A model generated the notes under the pieces. The model was not told the origin of the DNA. It was given only the letters and a program-made list of their open reading frames with translations, and ran no database searches. From an uncultured Acidovorax sp. (lineage in GTDB: Bacteria; Pseudomonadota; Gammaproteobacteria; Burkholderiales; Burkholderiaceae_C): a stretch of 64,000 nt of DNA. The first letter of the stretch is position 1, and each line of letters starts with the position of its first letter. The position numbers and the translations under genes were made by a program. Below are positions 11,620-19,981 of the stretch, one piece after another. Where the stretch lies: positions 89,773 through 153,772 of the forward strand of contig CAJYHL010000021.1 in the NCBI GenBank assembly GCA_913774625.1, read 5' to 3'.

Positions 11620-12624
11620 ATGCCGCCCAACGCCCCGCACCGCGCCTTCGCCGCAGCCCTGCTCTCGCGCCGCACCTTCACCGCCGCCGCACTGGCAACG
11701 GCCGCCGGCTGGGCCAGCGCCCAGCCGCAGGGCGCGCCGGTGCGCCTGCTGGTGGGCTTTCCGGCCGGCGCGGGCAGCGACGCCATCGCCCGCCTGCTGG
11801 CCGAGAAGCTCAAGGATCTGCTGCACGCGCCCGTGGTGGTCGAAAACCGCGCCGGCGCGGGTGGGCAGATCGCCGCGCAGGCGCTGAAGGCGGCCGCGCC
11901 CGACGGGCACACGCTGCTACTCTCGCACGACCACACCATCTCGATCTTGCCGCAGGTCATACGCAACCCGGGTTTCCAGCCGGCGACCGATTTCGTGCCG
12001 GTGGCGGGCCTGGCCACCTTCGCCAACGTGCTGGCTGTCTCGGGCGCCACGCCCGCGCGCAGCATGGACGAATACGTGCGCTGGGTGAAGACCCAGCGCG
12101 GAGGCAAGGACACCATCGGCGTGCCCGCGCCCGGGTCCATTCCCGAATTCCTGGTGCGGCTCATGGCGCAGCGCTACGGCCTGGACCTGCAGGCCGCGCC
12201 CTACCGCGGCAGCGCGCCCATGACGGCCGACATGCTGGGCAACCAGATCGCGGCAGGCATCGCCTCGGTGCCCGACCTGATCGAGCTGCAGCGCGCAGGC
12301 AAGCTGCGCATCGTGGCCGTCATCGGCGCCAAGCGCCAGCCGCTGCTGCCGCAGGTGCCCACCTTCGGCGAACTGGGCTTCGACCATCTGGACGACTACC
12401 CCTACTACGGCCTGTTCGCGCCGGCCGGCACGCCGCAGCCGGTCATCGACCGCTTCGGCTCGGCGCTGCAGCAGGCCCTGGCCATGCCCGACGTGCGCGA
12501 GAAGCTCACCGCCATGGGCCTGAACGTGGGCTTCGAACCGCAGGGCCAGTTCGCCGGGCGGGTGCGGACCTATACCGCCGCCTGGCAGCGCATCATCCGG
12601 GACAGTGGCTTTCAGCCTTTATGA
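11620..12624 (+). CDS. Bug-type (TctC) periplasmic solute-binding protein
   Basis: 334 residues. Family members bind carboxylates or other small acids in the periplasm, for a TctAB-type transporter or as orphan receptors. The start at 11620 follows a CAGGAG ribosome-binding site. The N-terminus SRRTFTAAALATAAGWASA is a signal peptide with a twin-arginine-like SRRTF motif. The mature part has the family elements VRLLVGFPAGAGSDAIAR, VVENRAGAGGQIAA and DYPYYGLFAPAGTP. Such genes are greatly expanded in Comamonadaceae and Alcaligenaceae. There are no transporter genes beside it, so it is an orphan; ligand unknown. It diverges from clpB. Confidence 0.9.
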   Translation: MPPNAPHRAFAAALLSRRTFTAAALATAAGWASAQPQGAPVRLLVGFPAGAGSDAIARLLAEKLKDLLHAPVVVENRAGAGGQIAAQALKAAAPDGHTLLLSHDHTISILPQVIRNPGFQPATDFVPVAGLATFANVLAVSGATPARSMDEYVRWVKTQRGGKDTIGVPAPGSIPEFLVRLMAQRYGLDLQAAPYRGSAPMTADMLGNQIAAGIASVPDLIELQRAGKLRIVAVIGAKRQPLLPQVPTFGELGFDHLDDYPYYGLFAPAGTPQPVIDRFGSALQQALAMPDVREKLTAMGLNVGFEPQGQFAGRVRTYTAAWQRIIRDSGFQPL

Positions 12625-12671
12625 GCTGCAGCGCTTGATGCGTGCGGGCATTATGCTATCGAATAAATAGC
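12625..12671 (+). repeat. Intergenic repeat copy B (CAGCTATnAAA family)
   Basis: GCTGCAGCGCTTGATGCG at the left and GCTATCGAATAAATAGC at the right, the same order of blocks as copies A, D and E. It begins at the stop codon of the binding-protein gene and ends just before moaE, filling the gap between converging genes. The GCTAT...ATAGC ends are complementary. Confidence 0.7.
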
Positions 12672-12674
12672 AAA

Positions 12675-13178
12675 TCAGCGGGAAGGCGCATTCGCGGCGC
12701 GGATGCCCCAGCGCGCCAGCGCCGCATCGTCCGACACGCGCGCATCCACCCAGCGCGCGCCCTCGGGCGTGGCTTCCTTCTTCCAGAACGGGGCCTGGGT
12801 CTTGAGGTAGTCCATGAGGAATTCGCAGGCCTGGAAGCTCGCGCCCCGGTGGGCCGAGCTGACGGCCACCAGCACGATCTGGTCGAGCGGCGCCAGCAGC
12901 CCCACGCGGTGGATCACCCGCGCGCCGAAGATGTCGAAGCGCGCCAACGCCTCGTCGATCATGGCCTCGATGGATTTCTCGGTCATGCCGGGGTAATGCT
13001 CCAGCTCCATCGATTCCACGCTGCGCCCGTCGCTGCGGTCGCGCACCACGCCCACGAAGCTGCACACCGCGCCCACGCGGGCATCGGCGGCGCGCAGCGC
13101 GGCCAGCTCGGCGGCCACGTCGAAGTCTTCGGCCTGGATGGAGACGCGGGGCATGGGGATGCTCATGACAGCGCTCAT
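12675..13178 (-). CDS. moaE: Molybdopterin synthase catalytic subunit MoaE
   Basis: 167 residues. MoaE with MoaD converts cyclic pyranopterin monophosphate to molybdopterin by adding two sulfurs. Family motifs present: GAVCSFVGVVRD, ELEHYPGMTEKSI, HRVGLL, SSAHRGASFQACEFLMDYLK and the active-site lysine region FWKKEATPEG. The ATG at 13178 overlaps the upstream stop (ATGA), favouring it over the in-frame ATG at 13166. Its partner moaD is about 2.3 kb away, on the other side of a plus-strand block. Confidence 0.95.
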   Translation of the reverse strand: MSAVMSIPMPRVSIQAEDFDVAAELAALRAADARVGAVCSFVGVVRDRSDGRSVESMELEHYPGMTEKSIEAMIDEALARFDIFGARVIHRVGLLAPLDQIVLVAVSSAHRGASFQACEFLMDYLKTQAPFWKKEATPEGARWVDARVSDDAALARWGIRAANAPSR

Positions 13179-13405
13179 GGCGAACGGTGCAGGCGCGGGG
13201 CCGACAGCACCACGATCTGCTCGGCCACCACGGTCTCCAACTGGCGGCCGGCCGCAGGAGCTCCGGGTGCGGCCAGCGCGGCCTGCAGGCGCTTCAGGTC
13301 GGCCACGGTGGGCGCCACGCGGATCTGCGCGGTGGCACCCGCCACGTTGCCGACCTTGACGAGCGCCATGATCTTCTGGGTCCATTCGTTGGGATTGCGG
13401 GCCAT
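13175..13405 (-). CDS. Small hypothetical protein translationally coupled to moaE
   Basis: 76 residues from MARNPNEWTQ at 13405. The gene ends in an ATGA overlap with moaE, so the two are probably co-translated. The protein is helical, with NEWTQKIMALVKVGNVAGATAQ followed by a probable second helix and a Pro/Ala-rich tail. No membrane segment and no family recognised. It could be a small accessory of molybdenum cofactor synthesis, but only its position supports that. Confidence 0.6.
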   Translation of the reverse strand: MARNPNEWTQKIMALVKVGNVAGATAQIRVAPTVADLKRLQAALAAPGAPAAGRQLETVVAEQIVVLSAPRLHRSP

Positions 13406-13618
13406 GCGGTGAGGTCGTCTGCGAAGTGATCGAAAAAGGGGAAACAGGAAGCGGACGGTGCGAGGGCCGTACCCGCCAAGCGGCCCACGGGCGGCGCAGG
13501 CCGGCGGAAATGCGTTGAAAGGGCCGGCCATGCCATCATCTGCGCCAGATGCTCAGACCTTCATGCGCACGGCCGCAGCCGCCCACGGCCTGCAGCCCCG
13601 CACTTTAACGCTCCCGAC

Positions 13619-13873
13619 ATGGCCACACAGACCATCACCACCGACCGCTACAAGCTTTTCCCCTCGCCGCGCAACCAGCATCGCGTGGTCTTCGAGCACG
13701 AGGTCTTCGTGCCCCACCCCTACGCGATCATCGACCTGCCAAGCTTCGACCTGAGCGGCAAGTACAGCCTGTTCGCCGCCTGCCGCCTCTCCGACATGAA
13801 GATGGGCCAGCTCGTCACCTTCGAGTTGACGCAGGACATGGCGCGCTTCGAGTCGCGCTTCGTGCCGGACTGA
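13619..13873 (+). CDS. Small conserved-looking hypothetical protein
   Basis: 84 residues (MATQTITTDRYKLFPSPRNQ at the start). No signal peptide or membrane span. The sequence is mostly beta-prone with aromatic residues (RYKLF, HRVVFEHEVFVPHPYAIIDLPSFDLSG). The gene is followed 25 bp later by a 105-residue gene on the same strand, with a CCAACCCAGGACC spacer, so the two form a short operon. I do not recognise the family. Confidence 0.6.
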   Translation: MATQTITTDRYKLFPSPRNQHRVVFEHEVFVPHPYAIIDLPSFDLSGKYSLFAACRLSDMKMGQLVTFELTQDMARFESRFVPD

Positions 13874-13898
13874 AGAGGCCAACCCAGGACCGCCAAGC

Positions 13899-14216
13899 AT
13901 GTCCGAAGAAGACAACCAGATCCACGTCCCGCCGTCGTTCATCGCCGTCTATAGCGACACCCGCCAGCGCCTGACCGAGCGCAGCGACGTCGTGCGCGCC
14001 CGCTACGAGCTCTGCGAAGACCTGGCCTGCCACCTGGTGGAGCAGGCCCAGACGCTCTATCACACCCAGGCCCCGTCCGAGGCCGACATCCTGCGCGGCA
14101 TCCATGCCGGCCTGAACACGGCGGATTCGGGCGTGAGCGCGCCAGAAGCGCGATGGATCACGCTGCGGCTGGCGGAGCTGCTGGAGTGGCGCAGCCCGGA
14201 ACTGCCCGCAGCCTGA
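13899..14216 (+). CDS. Hypothetical helical protein
   Basis: 105 residues beginning MSEEDNQIHVPPSFIAVYSD. It is predicted mainly alpha-helical, with charged amphipathic stretches (TRQRLTERSDVVRARYELCE, LACHLVEQAQTLYH) and no transmembrane helix. PPSFIAVY followed by a long charged helix recalls short proteins encoded next to ATPase or chaperone genes in betaproteobacteria, but I cannot name the family. Probably co-transcribed with the preceding 84-residue gene. Confidence 0.6.
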   Translation: MSEEDNQIHVPPSFIAVYSDTRQRLTERSDVVRARYELCEDLACHLVEQAQTLYHTQAPSEADILRGIHAGLNTADSGVSAPEARWITLRLAELLEWRSPELPAA

Positions 14217-14361
14217 AATCTTTACGCGAACGTTTACACGGCCGTGGCTATACTTTTCGCCATGCCTTCGCGCCAGCACCGCTTCCCGACCGCCGACCAG
14301 CCGGCGGCGGTGCGCTGCGCAGGCAAAGCCAAGAAACCACAGCTCATCTGACCGGAGCTGC

Positions 14362-14388
14362 GGTTCCGTCCGGATGAGCGACGGAACC
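14362..14388 (+). other. Stable stem-loop in the leader of the dapA-family gene
   Basis: GGTTCCGTC (14362-14370) pairs perfectly with GACGGAACC (14380-14388) around a 9-nt loop. The flanking GCTGC and GGCAGC could lengthen the stem. It sits in the 298-base gap before the dapA-family gene, about 125 bp from its ATG, with no T-run. It could be a 5' UTR structure or the end of the upstream small operon. Apart from this I see no gene in 14217-14514. Confidence 0.45.
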
Positions 14389-14514
14389 ACCTGGCAGCCC
14401 CACCCCACCCCCTCCCCTTGTTGCCGACCCTGGTCGGACTGCCCGAACGGTCACCGCGCGCATGCATCCGGCGGTACTCCGAAACGGTCGTTCTTCCGTC
14501 CTCAAGGATTCGCC

Positions 14515-15429
14515 ATGAACCACACCCCACAGCCAGCCACCCCAGCCACGCCCGATTTCTCCGGCCTCTGGGTTCCTCTCGTCACGCCCTTCCAGGGAGG
14601 TCACATCGACCATGCCGCACTGCGGTCGCTGGTGCAGCGCCTGCGCGGCAGCGGCATCGCCGGCTTCGTCGCCTGCGGCTCCACGGGCGAGGCGGCTGCG
14701 CTGGAGACCGATGAGCAGGATGCGGTGCTGGGCACCGTGATCGACGCCGCGGACGGCCTGCCGGTGGTGATGGGCCTGTCGGGCTACCACCTGGGCCATG
14801 TGCTGGAGCGCGTGCAGCAGCTGAACCAGCGCCCGCTCGCCGGCCTGCTGCTGCCGGCGCCGCACTACATCCGCCCTTCGCAGGCCGGGCTGCGCCACTG
14901 GTTCGAAGCCATCGCCGATGCCAGCGCCTGCCCGGTCATCGTCTATGACATCCCCTACCGCACCGGTGCCACGCTGGAGCTGGCCACGCTGCGTGCCCTG
15001 GCGGCGCACCCGCGCATCCGCGCCATCAAGGACTGCGGCGGCGACGCGGCCAAGACACAGGCGCTGATCGCAGGCGGCGAGCTGCAGGTGCTGGCGGGCG
15101 AGGATGGACAGATCTTTTCGACGATGGCGCTGGGCGGTGCAGGCGCCATCGCTGCCAGCGCGCACTGGCGGCCCGAGCGGCTGGTGGAATGCATGCAGGC
15201 CATCACCCGGGGCGATCTGGCCCGCGCCCGGCCGCTCTGGCAGGCGCTGGCACCGCTGATCCCGGCCCTGTTCGCCGAACCCAACCCCGCGCCCGTGAAG
15301 GCGCTGCTGGCACAGCAAGGCTGGATGGACGATGGGCTGCGCGCTCCGATGACGCCCGCATCGCCGGCGCTGGCGCAGCGGCTGCGCGAGCTGGCTGCGG
15401 CGCAGGAAGAGGCGCTCGCGCGGCTCTGA
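14515..15429 (+). CDS. Dihydrodipicolinate synthase/N-acetylneuraminate lyase family aldolase (DapA-like)
   Basis: 304 residues; start at 14515 behind AAGGA. Class I Schiff-base aldolase of the DapA family. The GSTGEAAAL pyruvate-carboxylate loop, the catalytic tyrosine in IVYDIPYRTG and the Schiff-base lysine in RIRAIKDCGGD are all present. Arg in YRTG, which in true DapA helps bind the substrate, is conserved, so 4-hydroxy-tetrahydrodipicolinate synthase activity (lysine pathway) is possible. However, the gene lies inside a molybdenum-cofactor cluster rather than with lysine genes, and many family members act on other keto acids. It is convergent with moaD. Confidence 0.82.
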   Translation: MNHTPQPATPATPDFSGLWVPLVTPFQGGHIDHAALRSLVQRLRGSGIAGFVACGSTGEAAALETDEQDAVLGTVIDAADGLPVVMGLSGYHLGHVLERVQQLNQRPLAGLLLPAPHYIRPSQAGLRHWFEAIADASACPVIVYDIPYRTGATLELATLRALAAHPRIRAIKDCGGDAAKTQALIAGGELQVLAGEDGQIFSTMALGGAGAIAASAHWRPERLVECMQAITRGDLARARPLWQALAPLIPALFAEPNPAPVKALLAQQGWMDDGLRAPMTPASPALAQRLRELAAAQEEALARL

Positions 15430-15454
15430 GCCGAAAAAAGAAAGGCGCCCGGCC

Positions 15455-15739
15455 TCAGCCGCCCGTGACGGGCGGGAAGAACGCCACCTCGGCGCCGGCG
15501 CGCAGCGCCGCGTCTTCAGCGCTCAGCGTCTGGTCCAGCGCCATGCGCACCGCGCGGCCGGGGGCCAGGGCGGTGGCCCAGGGCTCGCCGCGGGCGATGA
15601 GTTCGGCCCGCAGCGCACCCAGGGTGGGGGCGCGGGTCTGCACGGTTTCGCTGCCGCGGCCAATGGCTTCGCGGATGGAGGCGAAGTAGCGCACCTCGAC
15701 GGCGAGGGGGACGGCAGTGGCGATGGGGTCCTGGCTCAT
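15455..15739 (-). CDS. moaD: Molybdopterin synthase sulfur carrier subunit MoaD
   Basis: 94 residues with a ubiquitin-like fold: VEVRYFASIREAIGRGSE at the N-terminus and the C-terminal Gly-Gly (FFPPVTGG) that is adenylated and thiocarboxylated. It donates sulfur to MoaE. The ATG at 15739 overlaps the stop of moeA (ATGA), so it is the last gene of the alaA/hom/thrC/moeA/moaD strand set before convergence with the dapA-family gene. Confidence 0.94.
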   Translation of the reverse strand: MSQDPIATAVPLAVEVRYFASIREAIGRGSETVQTRAPTLGALRAELIARGEPWATALAPGRAVRMALDQTLSAEDAALRAGAEVAFFPPVTGG

Positions 15740-16974
15740 GACAGCAGATCGGCGAAGGAGATGAAGCGCACGGTGTCGCCACGCGCGATGGTCTGGCCGG
15801 CGGGGTTGTCCACCACGCCGTCGCCCCAGGCGGCGGAGGTGAGCACGCCCGAGCTCTGATTGCCGAAGCGCTCCAGCATGCCTTCGGCAGTCCAGCGCAC
15901 GCGCAGGAATTCGCGGCGCCTGTCGGCGCGGGGCCAGTCGAAGGCGGCGGTGGCGGCCATGGCACGGGGCGCCAGGTCGGACGCGCCCTGCAGCGCCAGC
16001 AGGAAGGGCCGCACCAGCAGCGAGAAGGTGACGAAGCTCGACACCGGGTTGCCCGGCAGCCCCATGAAATGCGCCGCGCCCCCGGCGTGATGAATGCGGC
16101 CATAGGCGAAGGGCTTGCCGGGCTTGATGGCGATCTGCCAGAGGCGCAACTCGCCCAGCGCCTCGACGGCGGGCTTGATGTGGTCTTCCTCGCCCACCGA
16201 CACGCCGCCGCTGGTCAGGATCAGATCGTGCGACGCGGCAGCGCTGCGCAGTGCGTCGAGGGTGGCCTCGCGCCGGTCGGGCACGATGCCCAGATCGGTC
16301 ACCTCGCAGCCCAGGCGGCGCAGCATGGCGCGCAGGAAGAAGCGGTTGCTGTTGTAGATGGCGCCGGGCGGCATGCGCTCGGGCGCCACGTCGCCGGGCA
16401 TGACGAGTTCGTCGCCCGTGGAGAACAAGGCCACGCGCGGGCGCCGCGACACCGAGAGGCGCGCCAGCCCGATGCTGGCGGCCAGCCCCAGCGAGGCCGG
16501 GCCCAGCCGGGTTCCGGCGGACAGCACCTGTGCGCCCAGCGCGATGTCTTCGCCGGCGCAGCGGATCCACTGGCCGGGCGTGGGCAGGGCCTTGATGCGC
16601 ACGCGCTGGCCGTCCGCCAGCGGCTCGCAGTCTTCCTGCATGACGATGGCATCGGCACCGGCGGGCACGGGCGCGCCGGTGAAGATGCGCGCCGCCGTGC
16701 CGGCGGCCAGCGGCTGGGCCGCGCTGCCGGCGGGAATGCGCTGCACGACGGGGAGTTCCGCATCGGCGGCCGCAGCCAGATCCGCCACGCGCACGGCGTA
16801 GCCGTCCATGGCGCTGTTGTCGGCGGGCGGCACCTGCAGCGGCGAGGTGGCGTCCTGGCGCAGCACACGGCCGTCGGCGTCGAAGCTGTCCACCGTCTCC
16901 ACGCCGAGCACGGGCACGGCCTGCGCCAGCAGTTCGGCCAGAGCGTCGTCCAGCGGTGTCAAGGGGGCTCGCAT
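15736..16974 (-). CDS. moeA: Molybdopterin molybdenumtransferase MoeA
   Basis: 412 residues, standard for MoeA, which inserts molybdate into adenylylated molybdopterin. Visible elements: PPADNSAMDGYAV near residue 55, the RIFTGAPVPAGADAIVMQED loop, SIGLARLSVSRRPRVALFSTGDE, the MoCF-biosynthesis motif LTSGGVSVGEEDH, and LPGNPVSSF. The start MRAPLTPLDD at 16974 has AGGAG upstream; an in-frame start nine codons earlier is less likely. Located between thrC and moaD. Confidence 0.95.
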   Translation of the reverse strand: MRAPLTPLDDALAELLAQAVPVLGVETVDSFDADGRVLRQDATSPLQVPPADNSAMDGYAVRVADLAAAADAELPVVQRIPAGSAAQPLAAGTAARIFTGAPVPAGADAIVMQEDCEPLADGQRVRIKALPTPGQWIRCAGEDIALGAQVLSAGTRLGPASLGLAASIGLARLSVSRRPRVALFSTGDELVMPGDVAPERMPPGAIYNSNRFFLRAMLRRLGCEVTDLGIVPDRREATLDALRSAAASHDLILTSGGVSVGEEDHIKPAVEALGELRLWQIAIKPGKPFAYGRIHHAGGAAHFMGLPGNPVSSFVTFSLLVRPFLLALQGASDLAPRAMAATAAFDWPRADRRREFLRVRWTAEGMLERFGNQSSGVLTSAAWGDGVVDNPAGQTIARGDTVRFISFADLLS

Positions 16975-17053
16975 CGGAGGACTCCTGCGGGTGGGGCGCA
17001 ACGGCTGCGGCGGAAGGCAGGCAGGCCGGCAGGGCCTCAGCGCGCGCCGCCCG

Positions 17054-17080
17054 TTGCTACTGAAACAATAGCTACCTGCC
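17054..17080 (-). repeat. Intergenic repeat, partial copy C
   Basis: On the minus strand this reads GGCAGGTAGCTATTGTTTCA followed by GTAGCAA, matching only the right half (CAGCTAT-nnn-AGC) of the repeat family. It lies between thrC and moeA. Confidence 0.45.
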
Positions 17081-17106
17081 CAGATAGATCCCGGGCAGGC
17101 AGGGCA

Positions 17107-18552
17107 TCAGGCCGCAGCCGCCTCGGGCACGTGGCGGCGGATGTAGTCCTTGACCGCCTCGGCATCGGCAGGCATCACCTGCACGCGCTTGGGCAGGGCC
17201 TCGATGCCCTCGAACCTGGCGGGGCGCTCGGGCGGCTGGCCCAGGGCTTCCACGATGGTTTCGGCGAACTTGATGGGCAGGGCCGTTTCCAGCACGATCA
17301 TCGGCACGGCCGGGTCGCCGCGCTGCTCCAGCGCCACCTTCACGCCGTCGGCGGTGTGGGTATCGATGGTCACGCCGTGGCGCACGAAGTTGTCCTTGAT
17401 GGTGGCCAAGCGGTCGGCATGGGTGCTCTTGCCGCTGGCAAAGCCGTAGCGCGTGGCGGCTTCGGCGAAGTGCGGATCGGCACTCAGGTCGAAGCGGCCT
17501 TGCCTGGCCAGCGCGTCGCCGAACAGCGCCTGGGTGCGCGCGGCGTCGCGGCCCAGCAGGTCGAACACGAAGCGCTCGAAGTTGCTGGCCTTGCTGATGT
17601 CCATGGACGGGCTGGAGGTCTCGTGCGTGTCTGCGCTGCCGCGCACGCGGTAGACGCCGGTGCGGAAGAACTCGTCGAGCACGTCGTTTTCGTTGGTGGC
17701 CACCACCAGCCGGTCGATGGGCAGGCCCATCATGCGCGCGACGTGACCGGCGCAGACGTTGCCGAAGTTGCCAGAGGGCACGGTGAAGCTGACCTTCTGG
17801 TCGTTGGTCTCGGTCGCCTGCACATAGCCGGCGAAGTAATAGACCACCTGCGCCAGCAGGCGCGCCCAGTTGATCGAGTTGACCGTGCCGATCTTGTACT
17901 TGCGCTTGAAGTCCAGGTCGTTGCTCACGGCCTTGACGATGTCCTGGCAGTCGTCGAACACGCCTTCGATGGCGATGTTGTGGATGTTCGCATCGTGCAA
18001 GCTGAACATCTGCGCCTGCTGGAAGGGACTCATGCGGCCGTGCGGGCTGGTCATGAAGACGCGCACGCCGGCCTTGCCCTTCATGGCGTATTCGGCCGCG
18101 CTGCCGGTGTCGCCGCTGGTCGCGCCCAGGATGTTGAGCTGCTCGCCGCGCCGGCCCAACTCGTATTCGAACAGGTTGCCCAGCAGCTGCATGGCCATGT
18201 CCTTGAAGGCCAGCGTGGGGCCGTTGGACAGGGCTTCGAGCCACAGGCCGTCTTCGAGGTGGCGCAGCGGCACGATCTCGCCGGTGCCGAAGACCTCGGC
18301 CGTGTACGTCTTCTCGCACAAGCGCTTCAGGTCGGCGGCTGGAATGTCGTCGATGTAGAGCGAGAGGATCTGGAAGGCGAGCTCGGCATAGCCCTGCTGG
18401 TGGTAGGCCGTGCGCAGGCGGGTGAGCGCGGCGTCGTCCACCTGCGGGTAGCGCTCCGGCAGGTACAGGCCGCCGTCGGGCGCCAGGCCTTCGAGCAGGA
18501 TGTCGCAGAAATGCTTGCGGTCCGGGTGGCCGCGCGTGGAGAGGTACAGCAT
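17107..18552 (-). CDS. thrC: Threonine synthase
   Basis: 481 residues. PLP enzyme converting O-phosphohomoserine to threonine. The N-terminus MLYLSTRG and the segment LAPDGGLYLPERYPQ are typical, and the PLP lysine is in LAFKDMAMQLLGNLFEYEL. Phosphate-binding and Ser/Thr elements (GATSGDTGSAAEYAM, VPSGNFGNV) are present. Its ATG overlaps the hom stop by one base (TGATG), so the two steps of the pathway are translationally coupled. No thrB lies between them. Confidence 0.97.
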   Translation of the reverse strand: MLYLSTRGHPDRKHFCDILLEGLAPDGGLYLPERYPQVDDAALTRLRTAYHQQGYAELAFQILSLYIDDIPAADLKRLCEKTYTAEVFGTGEIVPLRHLEDGLWLEALSNGPTLAFKDMAMQLLGNLFEYELGRRGEQLNILGATSGDTGSAAEYAMKGKAGVRVFMTSPHGRMSPFQQAQMFSLHDANIHNIAIEGVFDDCQDIVKAVSNDLDFKRKYKIGTVNSINWARLLAQVVYYFAGYVQATETNDQKVSFTVPSGNFGNVCAGHVARMMGLPIDRLVVATNENDVLDEFFRTGVYRVRGSADTHETSSPSMDISKASNFERFVFDLLGRDAARTQALFGDALARQGRFDLSADPHFAEAATRYGFASGKSTHADRLATIKDNFVRHGVTIDTHTADGVKVALEQRGDPAVPMIVLETALPIKFAETIVEALGQPPERPARFEGIEALPKRVQVMPADAEAVKDYIRRHVPEAAAA

Positions 18553-19898
18553 CAGTTCAACTCTTCCTTGCGGATGCGCGTGATGGGCGCCAGCACGGTG
18601 GGCAGGGCCTGCATCTGGGCGATGGCGTCGTTCATCGTGCCTTCGCGGGTTTCGTGCGTCAGGATGATCAGGTCGGTCTGCGCGGAATCAGCGCCGCCCA
18701 CCTCGTCGGCCTCGCGCTGCAGCACGGCGTCGATGCTGATGCCGGCGCCCGCCAGCAGGCCCGTGACCTTGGCCAGCACGCCGGCCTGGTCGGCGACGCG
18801 CAGGCGCAGATAGTAGCTGGTGACGAATTCGCTGGCGGGCAGCACGGGCAAGGCGGCCTGGGCCTGGTCCAGCGTGTGCGGCTGGAAGGCCAGGTAGGGC
18901 ACGCGGTGGCCGGGGTCGGCCGAGGCCAGGCGGGCGATGTCCACCAGATCGGCGATCACGGCGCTGGCCGTGGGCTCGCTGCCTGCGCCCTTGCCGTAGT
19001 AGAGCGTGGTGCCCACGGCATCGGCCTGCACCACGACGGCGTTCATCGCGCCCTCGACGTTGGCGATCAGGCGCTTGGCCGGGATCAGCGTGGGATGCAC
19101 GCGCAGCTCCACGCCGTCCGCGCCTTCGCCCGTGCGGCGTTTGGCGATGCCCAGCAGCTTGATGCGGTAGCCCAGCTGCTCGGCGTACTTGATGTCGGCG
19201 CCGGCCAGTTGGGTGATGCCTTCGACGTAGGCCTTGTCGAACTGCACCGGAATGCCGAAGGCGATGGCCGACATGATGGTGGCCTTGTGCGCGGCGTCCA
19301 CGCCTTCGATGTCGAAGGTGGGGTCGGCCTCGGCGTAGCCCAGCGCCTGGGCTTCCTTGAGCACCACGTCGAAGTCCAGACCCTTGTCGCGCATCTCGGA
19401 CAGGATGAAGTTGGTGGTGCCGTTGATGATGCCGGCGATCCATTCGATGCGGTTGGCCGTCAGGCCCTCGCGCAGCGCCTTGATGATGGGAATGCCCCCG
19501 GCCACGGCGGCCTCGAAGGCGACCATCACGCCCTTGGCGGCTGCGGCGGCGAAGATCTCGGTGCCGTGCACGGCCAGGAGGGCCTTGTTGGCGGTGACCA
19601 CGTGCTTGCCGGCGGCGATGGCTTCGAGCACCAGGGCCTTGGCGATACCGTAGCCGCCGATGAGTTCGACCACGATGTCGATGTCGGGGTTGGCGATGAC
19701 GGCGCGGGCGTCGCCCACCACCTGAACCTGCTCGCCGGCGACGGCCCTCGCGCGCTCCACGTCCAGGTCGGCCACCATGGTCACCTCGATGCCGCGGCCG
19801 GCGCGGCGACGGATCTCTTCCTGGTTGCGTTGCAGCACGTTGAAGACGCCGCTGCCCACGGTGCCAATGCCCAGCAGGCCTACTTGGATCGGTTTCAT
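18552..19898 (-). CDS. hom: Homoserine dehydrogenase
   Basis: 448 residues. Reduces aspartate semialdehyde to homoserine, the branch point to threonine and methionine. The NAD(P)-binding loop GLLGIGTVGSGVF is at the N-terminus, the catalytic core includes NGTTNFILSEM, and a C-terminal ACT domain (about 360-445, beginning YYLRLRVADQAGVLAKVTGL) suggests feedback inhibition by threonine. It is monofunctional, with no aspartokinase part. It precedes thrC; the asd gene that makes its substrate is elsewhere in this window (44962). Confidence 0.97.
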   Translation of the reverse strand: MKPIQVGLLGIGTVGSGVFNVLQRNQEEIRRRAGRGIEVTMVADLDVERARAVAGEQVQVVGDARAVIANPDIDIVVELIGGYGIAKALVLEAIAAGKHVVTANKALLAVHGTEIFAAAAAKGVMVAFEAAVAGGIPIIKALREGLTANRIEWIAGIINGTTNFILSEMRDKGLDFDVVLKEAQALGYAEADPTFDIEGVDAAHKATIMSAIAFGIPVQFDKAYVEGITQLAGADIKYAEQLGYRIKLLGIAKRRTGEGADGVELRVHPTLIPAKRLIANVEGAMNAVVVQADAVGTTLYYGKGAGSEPTASAVIADLVDIARLASADPGHRVPYLAFQPHTLDQAQAALPVLPASEFVTSYYLRLRVADQAGVLAKVTGLLAGAGISIDAVLQREADEVGGADSAQTDLIILTHETREGTMNDAIAQMQALPTVLAPITRIRKEELN

Positions 19899-19915
19899 AT
19901 CAGAACTCTCTGGTC

Positions 19916-19969
19916 AAAATGGGCTGCAGCGCGCCTTCCGATTGCGCTGCCAGCTATCAAAAAAGAAGC
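19916..19969 (+). repeat. Intergenic repeat copy E (CAGCTATnAAA family)
   Basis: AAAATGGGCTGCAGCGCG at the left, GCGCTGCCAGCTATCAAAAA at the right, then AGAAGC. It fills the gap between hom and alaA almost completely and is one of the best matches to copy D. The right end CAGCTATCAAAA is identical in the two. Confidence 0.75.
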
Positions 19970-19981
19970 AAATCGCGGCGG

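Noticed and set aside
14217..14514. A lysine riboswitch in front of the dapA-family gene
   Set aside because: Only one simple hairpin is visible. The multi-helix L-box core cannot be traced.
16069..18813. Long plus-strand frame opposite moeA and thrC
   Set aside because: Antisense shadow; thrC, moeA and hom on the other strand have full family motifs and translational overlaps.
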